This document shows, in pieces, positions 46,558-57,900 of a stretch of 64,000 bases of DNA (position 1 is its first letter; each line of letters opens with the position of its first letter). The translations under genes were made by a program, and so were the position numbers. The notes under the pieces were generated by a model. That model had not been told where the DNA came from and searched no databases. It was given only the letters and a program-made list of their open reading frames with translations. The stretch comes from Poronia punctata (Eukaryota; Ascomycota; Sordariomycetes; Xylariales; Xylariaceae): positions 124,001-188,000 of the forward strand of contig MU401499.1 of assembly GCA_022579005.1 (NCBI GenBank), in the 5' to 3' direction.

Positions 46558-48211
46558 ATGACGGCGGTCTCGGCAGCTTCGGGGCCCGCCTCGTTTGGCC
46601 ACCAAAATCACTCCCAGGACGAGTTTACGGGGTGGGATCACACCTCGAATGGTCATAATGAGGTTAGCTTTTCCTATTCGGGACCGAGTAGCTCTGTTCC
46701 AAGCAGTGATTCTCGTACCTGGCCACATGGTGTACTCAATCAATATGAAACTCCCTTTCTAACGTATGATGTCTTGTGTAGAATTCGTTAAACCACTCTT
46801 CCGATGACTACGAAAACTTCGATTCAGCGGCACCCGCGTCGATCTCCCAAAATGGAATATCCCACCATGATCAACTACACCATACTGAAAATTATGCGAC
46901 CCCGAGAGGTACGATCGGGATACTTAGCGCTGCCTCGACGCATACTTCCAAAAGGGGGGTTAGTTTGCTAACACCTCGGTAGAATCCCGGAGCAGTAGTC
47001 GTGCTGCGGTCCAGCCTCAAACTAAGCGCATGAAAGATGGCACAATCATGACATACGACGACGAGAACTCGAAATGGATCCATCGTGACAAGCTGGCCAA
47101 GATCGAGAGCGAGGAGTTACAGGCAGCAGGAATAGTACTCCCGAAGCCTAGAACCCAGAGCAGATCGAGAAGGGACCGTAGCCAGGATAAACCGAATGGT
47201 CGCCGAAGAGGAACGACGGATTCCAGTGATCAGCAACATTTGCCACGATCCAGAAAGAACTCGGATTTGAACCATGACAAGACCCCAGATGCAGAAGTTC
47301 CGGGTTGGGATTTACGCCTGCCCGAAGAAATTGCCGAAGATCCCAGCGAGTACTGGGTCTCGAACGAGTCTGGAAGGGGCACACGCATTCCGGTAGCTAA
47401 ACTCAGCCCAGCACCAATTCCTGTTGACTACATTGACCGAAACACCCCTGTACAGCGAAAACAAAGCTTCCCGCTTCTCGACGATGAGGCTTCCATTGCC
47501 TACCGAAAGACGAGATCACGGAGCAGCAGCAATGTGAATGCTCTCGATGACCCCCCGAGACCTCAGTATGGAAAGCGGTCCGTGACTGAAGGGTCCCCCA
47601 AGAAGACGACAGCGCCTCGCAAGACCTCGGCTCCGACAAAATCGATGACGCCGGGCCGGCCCAAGACCCGGTCCGGTACTGGCACAGGCACCCGAAGTAG
47701 CTCTGCCACGCGACCTTCTACGCGCTCTGGCGAAGTTACTCGCGCCCCCGAGGGCGATCCCCCATGGATGATATCTGCATATCAGCCGGACCCGCGCCTA
47801 CCACCTGACCAGCAGCTTCTGCCTACGGTAGCAAAGAGATTACAACAAGAAAAGTGGGAACAAGAAGGCGCGTTCGGGAACGTATACGACAAAGAATTCC
47901 GACCGCTGAACGAAACCCCGTTAAATAAGCCGCCTGAGGCCGAGAAGGCTCAGGAAGCCGAAGAGAACCAAGACGAGTGGCCATTGAAGCCCGAGAGCAG
48001 GGTACCAACCCCTAGTCGTCCAGGCACGAGCTCATACTCTACCATGCCTAAGATCCAAGGTGCACCTGCTATGAGCCCCTTGAGTGGGACGCGGCCCATG
48101 CAACAACAAGTACAGTCGCCGACCCCGGCGGCCGCTCCGATACCAGAACCACTAGAGACGGAACAACCTAAAGAGAAGAAATCTGGCTGTGGATGTTGCA
48201 TCATAATGTAA
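46558..48211 (+). CDS. TeaR-like prenylated polarity protein
   Basis: Preferred model: exons 46558-46731, 46782-46908 and 46983-48211, 509 residues. The first two exons lie in different frames and share a branch point (TTTCTAAC) and acceptor (GTGTAG) at 46780-46781; the donor could also be GTTAGC further upstream, which would shorten exon 1 by about 23 codons. The second splice restores Glu in PRESRSSSR. The protein is mostly disordered, rich in Ser, Arg and Pro, with a more conserved block KRMKDGTIMTYDDENSKWIHRDK (named by its ends) and APEGDPPWMISAYQPDPRLP. It ends in SGCGCCIIM: a CaaX box (CIIM) for prenylation, with upstream cysteines for palmitoylation. This matches TeaR of Aspergillus (Mod5-like), which anchors the microtubule-delivered TeaA at the hyphal tip membrane. 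Assignment rests on remembered family features. Confidence 0.8.
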
Positions 48212-49349
48212 TCCACCTCGAAATACCAACCGTGTTTAGCATCATGAGCTGGAAAAAAAATACTAGTCGGTCATAATACGGCAACGATCAGACTCGGACT
48301 CTTATTAGACGACTTATGACCATCCCGGCCTTGTGGTACATATACCGCCTCATATACCACAAGCCCAATTGGCTTAGATCGCGCCCTTTTTCTTTGTGTT
48401 CAGGGACAGGATCCCTTCAGGTCCGCACAGTCTAAAACCGCATCCGCCTTCCCAGGCGCAGGTGCTTGGACTATCCATCAACCTCGAGCATGCATCAGCA
48501 TCAGCTCCGGGTGCTAATAATGCCTACCGGTCCTCTTCGCACTACATTTGTCTCTTTTCGGCGTTTTCCGGCATGGGCAGTGGGTTGGTTGGATCTGGAC
48601 CGAGGCGGCAAGGCATTGTCATTTTATTTTTATCCTTGGCGTATGGTTGTAGCCCCCTCATTGCTGTATATTTTTAGTTACCTATTTTCCGGTCTGGAAC
48701 TTGCTGCAGAGACTGGTCTGTAGCGTGAAAAGTTCGGTCAAAGAGGCCATTGCGATGACCTTGGCTTGGACCGCAACAAAAGCAACCGCTGCATTTGCTC
48801 TCCTATTTTGCCGCTTCCTTCATTTCTAAGAGGGGGTTGGAGGTAGAGGTGTTTGGAGCTATTTTGCTGCATTGGCCAGGTGAATCCAGATACTCTCCTG
48901 GCGGAATGGAGAAGTAGAGATAATTGTCACGGATGAAGTATTGAACAGTTATTTCTATACGCATACACGCTCAAAATGTACCAGTGCTGAAGTGGACGAC
49001 ACAGGTCACAGTCACACCTCGTCCGTTCTAATCTTGCCTACAATGTGAACTGTCATATGAACCCGGCGAAGACGGTCATTGCTGTAACCAGGTAATCTTG
49101 GTCTCTTCAAATATCTCCGGCACATAATAAGCCCCCAAGGATTGGCAATAACGTCATCGCAAACCCAGGATAGAAAGCCACCAAACCCCAACGGGAAGGA
49201 TAAGAGGAGTAGCGCGCCCTTTGGTTGTCTTGACCCGTCACTTCGGATGGAGGTCTACGATTATATTAACATATAGTTAAGAGAACTCGCCGTACTTCCA
49301 TGGTGTGACGTTCTTCTCACGTCTCTCTCTCACCCTCCATCTCGACACC
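48212..49349. other. 1.1 kb intergenic
   Basis: 3' flank of the TeaR-like gene and promoter of the alpha/beta hydrolase. Overlapping short frames at 48396-48723 carry hydrophobic runs but no support. ATATAGTTAA near 49270 is AT-rich but not a clear TATA box. Confidence 0.5.
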
Positions 49350-50234
49350 ATGAAGCCAATCGCAACACAAAACGCTCTAATAAACGGGTCCCGGGTGGCC
49401 TACGGCGTATACGGCTCCGACGCCGGAGAGCCGGTAGTGCTACTCCACGGGACACCATCATCATCACTCATATGGCGGAACGTAGTACCGAAATTAGTAG
49501 AAGCGGGTTACAAAGCCCACGTGTTCGACCTACTAGGCTACGGCGTGTCCGAACGTCCGTGGGATTCCTCCGTGGACACATCGATGACCGGACAAGTGAC
49601 TGTTCTCGAAGGCCTGCTATCCACCTGGGGATTCGACGAGACGACATCTGTGCATGTCGTAGCGCATGATATCGGCGGGGGGATCGCGCAGCGGTTCGCC
49701 GTGTTCTCGCCACATAGGGTGCGGTCATTAACGCTCATCGACGTCGTCAGCTTCGATAGTTATCCGTCGAAACGCACGCGGGAACAAATGGATAAGGGGT
49801 TAGAGAAGCTCGTCAAAGCTTCTGATGAAGAGCATCGCGAACATTTCAGGGAGTGGTTGCTCTCGACTGTGGTGAATGAGGATCAGCTACCGGTGGATGA
49901 TTATTTGGGGTATATCTCCGGACCGATAGGACAGCCGAGTCTTTTCGAACATCAGGTGCGACATTATGATCCGAGACATACGATGGAGGTGGCGGATAGA
50001 TTGCATGAGTTGGGAGGAGGAGGAGGGGGGCAGAAACGAATGCCGGTCCAGATCATCTGGGGGAAAGAGGATCGGTGGCAGGTTGTGGATTGGGCGTATC
50101 GGTTGAATAAGGCGATTCCGGGCTCGAGGTTGGATGTTCTTGATGGGGCCGGACATTTCTCGCCTGAAGATCAGCCGGGGAAGGTGGCGGATGTGGTTAT
50201 AAGGTTTTTGAAAGGGGGGTGGAATAGGACCTAA
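49350..50234 (+). CDS. alpha/beta hydrolase, epoxide hydrolase/haloalkane dehalogenase type
   Basis: One exon, 294 residues from the ATG at 49350 (context CACCATG); an in-frame upstream start at 49305 would only add a 15-residue leader. The oxyanion motif HGTPSSS (His33), the nucleophile elbow AHDIGG with aspartate (Asp107) instead of serine, a strand WGKED (Asp241) and the catalytic histidine GAGHF (His269) make it a member of the alpha/beta hydrolases with an Asp nucleophile, which act through a covalent alkyl ester on epoxides or haloalkanes. The cap domain spans about 140-210. The substrate is unknown. A Gly run (222-227), encoded by GGA/GGG codons, lies between cap and last core strands. 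There is no signal peptide, so it should be cytosolic. Confidence 0.87.
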   Translation: MKPIATQNALINGSRVAYGVYGSDAGEPVVLLHGTPSSSLIWRNVVPKLVEAGYKAHVFDLLGYGVSERPWDSSVDTSMTGQVTVLEGLLSTWGFDETTSVHVVAHDIGGGIAQRFAVFSPHRVRSLTLIDVVSFDSYPSKRTREQMDKGLEKLVKASDEEHREHFREWLLSTVVNEDQLPVDDYLGYISGPIGQPSLFEHQVRHYDPRHTMEVADRLHELGGGGGGQKRMPVQIIWGKEDRWQVVDWAYRLNKAIPGSRLDVLDGAGHFSPEDQPGKVADVVIRFLKGGWNRT

Positions 50235-50456
50235 GGGTTGATGCGTGGGGGGGGGGATGATGGGTTGGGAGGTAGGTATATCTATAGGTTACTTTGTGTA
50301 GACTACCTACTTACCGACATTGAGGTGCTGCTTTGAGTGATGCCTCTATGGAATCGTCTACATTCTACCTAGCCATAGACTAGGGAGATACAAAATTAGT
50401 GGTTATGAGCTATGTACGTACTTGTACGGCGAGTGAGGAGGCTTTCTTGACCTGGC

Positions 50457-50480
50457 TGCCTGCCTGCCTGCCTGCCTGCC
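50457..50480. repeat. TGCC tetranucleotide repeat
   Basis: Six perfect TGCC units downstream of the alpha/beta hydrolase gene. Confidence 0.85.
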
Positions 50481-50982
50481 TGCATCAGATTAGTGTACGA
50501 GAGAGCACGCAGGGAAAATGGACAAGAGTAATTTCACGTCATCTTTGATATACATGGGCATAGGTTAGCCGGTACTATGAAGTGGGTAAGTAGGTAGACG
50601 TAAGTGCTTATGTGAGATATGAATTAGCAAACCCAAGTAAGCACCCACTCGCACCTTACATATCGAGATTTACTACAATCCTTCTAGATGGGGGCCGGCG
50701 GGGGGAGGGGCTGGGAATATTTCATACACATGTTTTTTCTCCCCTGGCTTGTATATGTATGCATTGACGTAATTACCTACAGGTAGGTATATGTTGGCGA
50801 ATGCCGAATTTACTTTGTTTTAAGTCGGGGTCCCAATATCCAATATCTCCTTGTAGAAGAAACTGCAGCACAAAGTTAAGAAGATTACCTAGGCTCACCT
50901 CGTATAAAAAGCAACTTGAAAACTTCAATTTACGAGCAGAATGATTAAAGTAGGTTACATGATTCTCTAACCGCCCCTGACG

Positions 50983-51013
<31 letters not shown>

Positions 51014-51014
51014 A
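50983..51014. repeat. ACA trinucleotide repeat
   Basis: About ten perfect ACA units, some 330 bp upstream of the LURP1-like gene. Confidence 0.85.
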
Positions 51015-51342
51015 CTGTTTGGTAGGATATTGATCGTGGGCTGCGTGGCTATGGCTTCTTTTTGACGATGTCATGGGTTAGGTAACATCGGACAGAGGAC
51101 TCAGCCAGGTAGGATTCTGATCATCTGGCCCCTCTTTGGAGTTAGGGTATATATATAAGGTGATTAATAAAACAGGGACGAATCCCGCAATGACGAGAAA
51201 TTGGTTGAATCTTTTTTTTTCTTTCTTTGCATTTGTTCGCTCCATTACAAAGAACACGCAACTTTTATTTACAACGCCGTCCAACAACGCATATCCAACC
51301 CAGACTTAGAAAAGAAGAAGAAGAAAAAGAAAGAGAAAAACA

Positions 51343-52065
51343 ATGGCAGGACCACCAGCAGCAACAGCACCACAAATGCCCCCCTACCCAAACCAACTAG
51401 GGCTCTTCCCTCAATTCCTGGCCCCCCCACAATCCGAAACCCTAGTCCTGAAAGAGCACGTCCTCTCTCTATCGGGCGACAGCTTCGACATCAAGACCAT
51501 ATCAGGGACACCGGTCTTCCAAGTAAAAGGGACATGGCCATCTCTTTCGGGACGGAAGAATTTCATGGATATGGCTGGAAACGTCCTCTTCACGATCCGG
51601 AAGAAGGTCATGTCCTTCCCGGCGAGTTTTTATGCAGAGGATCCTGCCGGGAATGTGGTTTTTGAGGTCAAGGGGAAATTTACATGTTAGTTTCTTTTTT
51701 TCCTTCCCTTTATTTTCTTTCGCGGAAAAACAAAATAATTACAAGGTTTGTTTGTCTAATCTAACATGTAAATAAAAAAAATAGTCGGCACGTCTAAATC
51801 CATCTGCGCATTCCGATCTACAATGTCGGGCAAAGAAGAGACCTTGGTGATGAAGGGGAATTTCTGGAATACCAAGGCCGATATCAAAGACGAGGCGACC
51901 AAGTTGCCCGTTGCCACTATCGATCGCAAGTTGTTTAATTCGCGGCAGATCTTTGGTGGTCAGCAGACTTATGCTGTCACTGTCGCGCCTAATGTTGATA
52001 TGGCGCTCGTTGCGGCCATGTGTATCTGTCTTGACGAGAGGCGGAATGAGGCAAATGGGAGGTGA
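51343..52065 (+). CDS. LURP1-related / tubby C-terminal-like protein
   Basis: Exons 51343-51685 and 51785-52065 (99 bp intron, TTAG-type donor context GTTAGT, acceptor AATAG) give 207 residues. After a Pro-rich start, residues ~32-200 show the alternating beta-strand pattern of the LURP-one-related (formerly DUF567) fold: LVLKEHVLSLSGDSFDIKT, PVFQVKG, GNVLFTIRKK, GNVVFEVKGKF, then LVMKGNFWNTKADIKD and the closing helix with VDMALVAAMCICLDE. The fold is a 12-strand barrel around a hydrophobic helix, like Tubby C-terminal domains and phospholipid scramblases, which bind phosphoinositides or membranes; the molecular role of fungal members is not established. The helix looks too short and internal for a secreted or membrane-anchored protein. 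The splice keeps the barrel pattern unbroken. Confidence 0.87.
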
Positions 52066-52544
52066 ATGGGTTATGGTCATGTTTTGATTTTTCTTGCTAT
52101 TTTCCTTGGGATTCCTTTGTCTCCATTGGTCACGAGGTATCGTTACCATAAAGTTGCCCATGTTAGTATACCCTTTTTCGGCCTGAATTATAGTCTTGGG
52201 CAACGGCGTTTGGTGCCTCTTTTTCGTTGACCATTCGAAAGAAAGGTTTCTGTATGGCCGTTCTGTTTCTAGTGCGATTTAGAAGCATCTGAGTTGATAC
52301 CATTATAAAGCTTATATAATATGTATTTTAACTGTCTTTGTGCTCCATCTTAGCGGACAAGTCCGAGATCGTAGCATGATGAATAAGACTGTCTGTCATA
52401 TATTCCATCCAGGAACCAAATGATTCACCCTCTTGAGTAAAAGTATACATATGTGTAGATGAAAATGAACCCACGTAGGTGAATTACGAAATACTAGAAT
52501 GTTGCTGTAACGTCCCTGGCAATAATAACATATGCTGATACACT
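52066..52544. other. intergenic, tail-to-tail
   Basis: The 479 bp spacer holds the 3' ends of the LURP1-like (+) and WSC (-) genes. AT-rich; no coding sequence seen. Confidence 0.6.
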
Positions 52545-53381
52545 TTAACTCTCCTGGTCGGCGGTGAGGGGATCTTCCTGAACCTTCAAATATCTTCCCT
52601 TCCTCGCTCCGGCTCGCATCGAGGAATGGCCATGCAAGGTATGGGTATCTGACAGCAAATCCCTCTTTGAGTTCGCATTCTTGCTCCTGTATATTGAAAT
52701 AGTAGCCCGACCACCACAAATTTGCCGCTCGTTACCAGCACACATCATATCGCACTGCATGGAACAATTGGGATCCGAAGCGTCCTCAAGGTCGTTGGAC
52801 ACGGTCGTGCCGCACCAGCACTCGCGGCCGTACTCCAAACCGGCATAATTATAATTGTTGTCTTGGCAGGCCTGGACGCACATCTCGACCGTCATCCTAT
52901 CGTTGCCGGCGATGAGATTTGGCAGCGCTCGCATGCCCATAGGCTCCATGTAGCAGCTCTGGTACTCCCACGAGTCGAGTGTCTTGGCCGCCCCCGGGCT
53001 TATGAACTTTGTGTTGTTGAAGACGGATACACGCGAGCTGCCGCCGCAGATTTGCTTGTTGTTGCCCCTGCATTCCATGTTGCAGTCTGGCTGTCCCAAG
53101 TGGGCCCCGGCTATCAACCGCTTGCCGCAGAAGCACTCGCGCGAGTACTCGACGCCTGCGAGGGGGAAGTTGTTCAGTTTGCAGTAGGACTGGCACCGCT
53201 CGATCGTCATGTCGTTGTCTGCCCAGCTAGTTCCGGCGAGGGCGCGGCCGGGCACTTCATTGATACATCCCAAGTACTGCCAGCCGCCGACTTGGAGGCC
53301 TGGGGCAAGGTTGTTGCCTTCGAAATTTGCTGCCGTCCCAACAAGTACACCGATCGCGCCGAAGAAGTCTGAGAATCCCAT
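52545..53381 (-). CDS. double WSC-domain protein
   Basis: One exon, 278 residues from the ATG at 53381. The open frame continues 74 codons upstream, but that part has no domain and the ATG at 53381 begins a short hydrophobic segment (FFGAIGVLVGTAA) that could serve as signal peptide. Two WSC domains follow (about 32-125 and 138-235), each with the family pattern YLGC/YQSC, MTxExC, YxGxEYxRECxCG, and C...QICGG ending in S(I/V)(Y/F). WSC modules bind carbohydrate and occur in cell-wall stress sensors and in secreted glycan-active enzymes. Unlike Wsc sensors there is no Ser/Thr-rich mucin-like region, transmembrane helix or catalytic domain; the last ~45 residues are hydrophilic. It is probably a secreted, wall-associated lectin-like protein. 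Confidence 0.88.
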   Translation of the reverse strand: MGFSDFFGAIGVLVGTAANFEGNNLAPGLQVGGWQYLGCINEVPGRALAGTSWADNDMTIERCQSYCKLNNFPLAGVEYSRECFCGKRLIAGAHLGQPDCNMECRGNNKQICGGSSRVSVFNNTKFISPGAAKTLDSWEYQSCYMEPMGMRALPNLIAGNDRMTVEMCVQACQDNNYNYAGLEYGRECWCGTTVSNDLEDASDPNCSMQCDMMCAGNERQICGGRATISIYRSKNANSKRDLLSDTHTLHGHSSMRAGARKGRYLKVQEDPLTADQES

Positions 53382-55059
53382 AGTCAAGGAAGGGTATTTG
53401 AGATGCAAGAAGACGAAGGGTCCTTGGATGACTGAGTTTATTATTATTTGACGCGAATTACCAGAATAAAACTGCTGTAATCTGTCACTCGATTTCAATT
53501 CCAAAGTAAACCGTGCGGGTTGACGAGCCTTGAAGGGCATTTTGCATTTCGAATCCCCCCTTGTCTCTTTCCCAGTTAAAGTCGATGTGATTCGCAGAGA
53601 CAAGCTACGATTTAGGCCCTGGCGAACAAAGCCTGGGTAATCTCTCGAGGTTCTAGAAATCCGTCTCGCACAAAGGTAGATCGAGATATTATATACCAGA
53701 GCTTGTCCTGATGCGGATGGTGGTTCCTGATTGACAACTTCCAGTGGTGAATAGTATGCTTTGCCTCAGAGATCATATGCTGATAGTGCTCTCGTCGGAA
53801 TCTGGGCACTTCTTAGGTGCTCTTTGGCCTGTCTTTTGAGCAAAGGCTGTCTGTCTCAGAAGGTATAATGGCAGAGCACCATGTGTAAGTCCTAGCCAAG
53901 GTCTACCAAGTAGGCCAGACACTAGTGTTCTTGTTTACGGCTCTGCCCGTCGTCCCTCGACAGGTGCATCCTTTGTTGTCGATTGATGATTTGGCTGGTG
54001 ATGGATACTGGGATTGATTATATCATCTTGTTGTCTCAGAGTGTTCTGCCCATGTCATTGTTCATACCCCGCTTGGCAGTATACACCACTCACACGCGTA
54101 ATTGAAAAGGGGCAAAGGTTTTGACAACCTACCCAACTTAGATCCCGATGTCGGCATGAATTTCCATGTGGTTTATCTGAATTCCTCACCTTGGAAAGGG
54201 TTGTTTTGGGGTAGCTTTCAAGCATACTTGCGTGTATATCGTCCTTGTATGACCTGTCAGATGGATATATTGAAGGAAACCGCTCATACACCCAAACCCC
54301 CTCCTTGCCGATCCGGGTTCATGGCTGGTCCAAGGATCAACGTTCAGTCTTGTCCCCTAAACCTATCACAAAATTTCATAGTTCGGCTCCAAAGTCGCGA
54401 GCGCCTAACACGCGGGTAGCCTAACGTGGGAGAGTGAGAAAATTGGCGTTACTTTGCTCATATTAATAGTCTTGGAAAGAAATATGAGGTGCATCCGAGT
54501 CTTGTCCTTTAAAGCTTAAATCGGTTGGCTGCAGTCGCGACTTCGCGACTCCAATAGACCTGAACCAATAGCACATTGCCGACATCAGCTCAAACCCCGC
54601 TCGAGGTCGTTCTGTCATTATTAGCCAATCATAAATGTTCGGTCAGCGTACATCACCAAAGCTAGCAGGCATGCGCCGCTCTTATCGCTAGCAAACTGCC
54701 AAGAGTATCACTGCGGGAACTGCGGGATCGACGGAATTAGTCTGGAAACACGATTCACTATCTGTCCGACATTAGTCTAGACGTGAATCTCTACCGTCTT
54801 CGTATGCACACCATCTTTCACCACAGTACCTCCATCAGGCGCCGGGTTGTAGGAGACAGCTATTGAATAATTGCTGCTTCTTGCTACATCTTGGGACTCA
54901 CTGGACGTACTAATCCCCTTTCCAATGAGTCTTGGATAGCAACGGACAAGCACCTTGGTATTGATCGCGCCGGCGGTGATACCAGCTTTCGCTAGGTTAC
55001 AGATTCCCGACGTGGCCACTTAAATCGAGCACGACATACCGTAGAACGAATCGATCGCC
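53382..55059. other. 1.7 kb divergent intergenic region
   Basis: Between the WSC (-) and Ytp1-like (+) genes. A 105-codon frame at 54102-54419 (+) has no feature; the 80-codon frame at 54777-55019 (-) has no ATG. Promoters of both flanking genes must lie here. Confidence 0.5.
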
Positions 55060-56766
55060 ATGTGGAATATTCTATCGAGGAGGCCCACGATGGCTCCAAC
55101 TTCTGTATTCGCTTTGCTGTTGGTTTCGGCTGCCTTGCCCGTAGCTGTCGGACATGATCACGACTCGACGCATATCAAAGAAGGGCAGACAATCTCGGAC
55201 GAACCGATCGTACGTGTAATCCCCCTACCGAACGTCGCTAGCCGTCGCGCACTGTTGGATAATGTGTTGCTGGGAAGACTTTATTGCATGGCGTCGATCC
55301 GAATCTGACACGATCGTTATAGGACAGTATATTATGGATACACATCTTCATTCAAATGGCAGCATGGGGTGTAATCTTCCCATTGGGCATGGTTCTCGGA
55401 GTAAGAAGCGATATGCGCGCAGCTCTTCCCTTCTCCCTTGGGCCGGACGGGTGTTCTAACTGCGGATAGATGGCGAAATCCCGCTGGCATGTTCCGTTGC
55501 AGGTTTTTGGTACAGCACTCGCGATACTCGGGTACATGCTAGGCCACCGGCACAAAGGTCGCGAATTCCGCCACAACAATGCGCACTCCAAGTTCGCTTC
55601 GCCAATCTCTTTGATGTTGGCTATCCAGATCATATTCGGTATCTACCTTAAACTGCATCTCGAGAGGGGCATCCATGGCAAAATCAGGCCTGTCATCAAG
55701 TTTGGACATGGCATTGTTGGCAAAGCCCTACCCGTATTGTCGTGGACACAGATGATCTTTGGCGGTATCACTGCTCTAGGCTTCTGTCAGGGTGAACACG
55801 TCGGTCAGTGCCTTGCCCATTTCATCATGGGAAGCGCCTTCATTGCCTATGCGATCCTTTTGACCATTCTGCTGGTGGTTGGACAGCTATGGATCAAGCG
55901 CACCGGCCGGTCACAAGAGTTCTTCGACAGTTCCGTCATCACGATCTGGGGAATAGTCAACACTTTCACAGAGCATCGGTGGGGAACAGACTGGGTCAAG
56001 AATGACTGGCAACACACCACGATGGGCATCATTTGGTGGTGCGCCGGATTGGTAGGGATATGGCTCAGCAAAGACCGCGACGGACGGCCGCAGCGCAACT
56101 TCATTCCCGGCTTCATCATCTTGATTACCGGCTGGGCCTTTGGTGGTCATCCTCAAGAGCTCATGGTCAGCGCTGAAGTTCACAAGATGTTTGGTTACAC
56201 TTTGATGGCAGCTGGTCTCACTCGCATCATCGAGGTGTCCTTTGTACTCCGAGACCGCCCCGGTGTGTCTGCCGATGGTAGAGAGGCTAACAGCTTTCAG
56301 TATATTCCCATTTTCGTAAGTATTTCCCCCGATAATCCCCGATAAACCTTTAATGGACTCTTTTTTTTCTAACCACTTTTGGTAGCTTCTCTTCGCCTCT
56401 GGATTCATGTTCATGGGAGCAAACGAGGAGCAGATGGATCTCGTCGCCAACTCCAGCATGGATCATGTTGCCTACATTCTTATCCTCTATTCATTAGCTG
56501 CCGTTCTTTTCCTCTTCACCCTTTTGCTTATCAACGTATACGACCGCAATGCCAACCCACCACTACCACAGAAGGACATGCCTACCGGTCGTCTAGGGCC
56601 TCGGATGAGTGGCAACGTACCTCTTCGCGATGCTCACGAGTTTGAACTGGAAGGTTTGATAAGCGACGACGAAGACGAAGGCCGTACAAAGCTAGTCCAC
56701 GGTGACGAGGATGGACTCAACAGCCCAAGCACAGTCGGGAAGAACAGTGACGGTATTGCCCGTTAG
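55060..56766 (+). CDS. Ytp1-like multispanning membrane protein
   Basis: Four exons (55060-55209, 55323-55400, 55470-56315, 56386-56766) give 484 residues; the second in-frame ATG at 55090 places the signal peptide (TSVFALLLVSAALPVAVG) at the very N-terminus and may be the real start. After a His-rich HDHD stretch, the 26-codon second exon encodes the first membrane helix (ILWIHIFIQMAAWGVIFPLG), and about nine more hydrophobic helices follow. Conserved-looking His residues in helices (GHRHKGREF, KFGHGIVGK) and the WKT-like loop resemble the DUF2427 plus Ytp1 C-terminal pair found together in fungi, distantly like cytochrome b561. Yeast Ytp1 is a poorly characterised mitochondria-associated membrane protein, so no reaction is assigned. 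The C-terminal ~80 residues are acidic and cytosol-like. Splice joins are in frame with good donors and branch points. Confidence 0.85.
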
Positions 56767-57900
56767 AAATGTTTTATTAAACCTAAGGGATACCTGGTGG
56801 AAGAGAAGAGATGAATAGGTTTCAAATGGGACTGAACATATATCGTCGGCAGAAACATGGCCGACACGAGGGCGTCTCTGATTTGATTAGGCTTTTCTGA
56901 GTGCTTGGGATGGCCACGTCAAACTACCACCATGCTCTCATCCATCAATTCGAGGGATTATTCAAAGGGCAGGGGCAACTTAGTCGGCAGCTGATCCCAC
57001 ATTGCATCAGGGGAGGCGTTTGGAGGACAAATATGTGTTACTACTGGTGTTCTTTGGGGCTACGTGTATATGGGTTTTCCTCGACTCAGGGCGGGGCATT
57101 TCTGGTTGAGCAAATTTATCCAGTATTCTTTTTCGCTCGGTTTGCCAGAACACCCGATTGAATAACAACCTACAACAGCCATGACGGTTTATACATTCTG
57201 TTTGTATCGCGGCCCTCGGCGATAACCCCTTTTTCCTTCGAAACGGAGAATGGTTACTGGGACCTACTTGCATCATTTCGGTCCTTCCGGCTGGGCTGTG
57301 CACATTGCCACTGATGCGCATCCTCGTTCTCGGGAAAACGGCACGAGTTAAGGATGTTTTACTCAAACGTGACCATCACGTCCCTTCAAGTGTTCCGTCG
57401 CAATGTGAGGTACTAGTTACACGATCCTGTAATCCCCGACCCCAGCCCCGACTCCTCTCGCATGAAGTCTCACGGACATGGTGTATCTGGAAATACAATC
57501 GTCGGTCGGGCCGTTCAAACACATCTGTATTGCCCGAGATCACAGTGTCATACCATTCTCCAACGAGACGAGACGCATGTAGAAGAAATACAACGTCGTC
57601 ATACGCCCGAGCTGCCGCTAGCCTTGTAAATCACACAGAATACACGGCATATTAGCAAGTGACAAACAAATTCGGGTTTACAAGGAAGTACCTAATCCAT
57701 TAGAAAATAAAACCAGCTGTTGTTGTAAAAAGAATAAAAATATAATATAAAAAAGGGGAGGGGGGACTGTTGTCTTTTCCCATGGCCGATCCGACCGGGT
57801 TTTTTTTTCCTTATTCCCCGAAACATATTACAAAGAGTTGAGGTTTCTCACACGGAACAAGACGATACGAAACGAAACGGAAAATATACTCATACTCATC
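56767..57900. other. 1.1 kb intergenic
   Basis: 3' flank of the Ytp1-like gene and promoter of the small secreted protein gene. A 116-codon frame at 57305-57655 (+) shows no feature. The last 150 bp is AT-rich. Confidence 0.55.

Larger units (their letters stand above)
50235..51342. other. 1.1 kb intergenic with microsatellites
   Basis: Contains a TGCC repeat (50457-50480), an ACA repeat (50983-51014), many TAGGTA-type motifs and AT-rich DNA; no coding sequence seen. The last ~300 bp is the promoter of the LURP1-like gene and includes TATATATAAGG near 51150. Confidence 0.55.

Noticed and set aside
54777..55019. 80-codon minus-strand frame with protein-like composition
   Set aside because: It starts at GTG directly after a TAA stop and contains no ATG; no splice join to an ATG exon was found.
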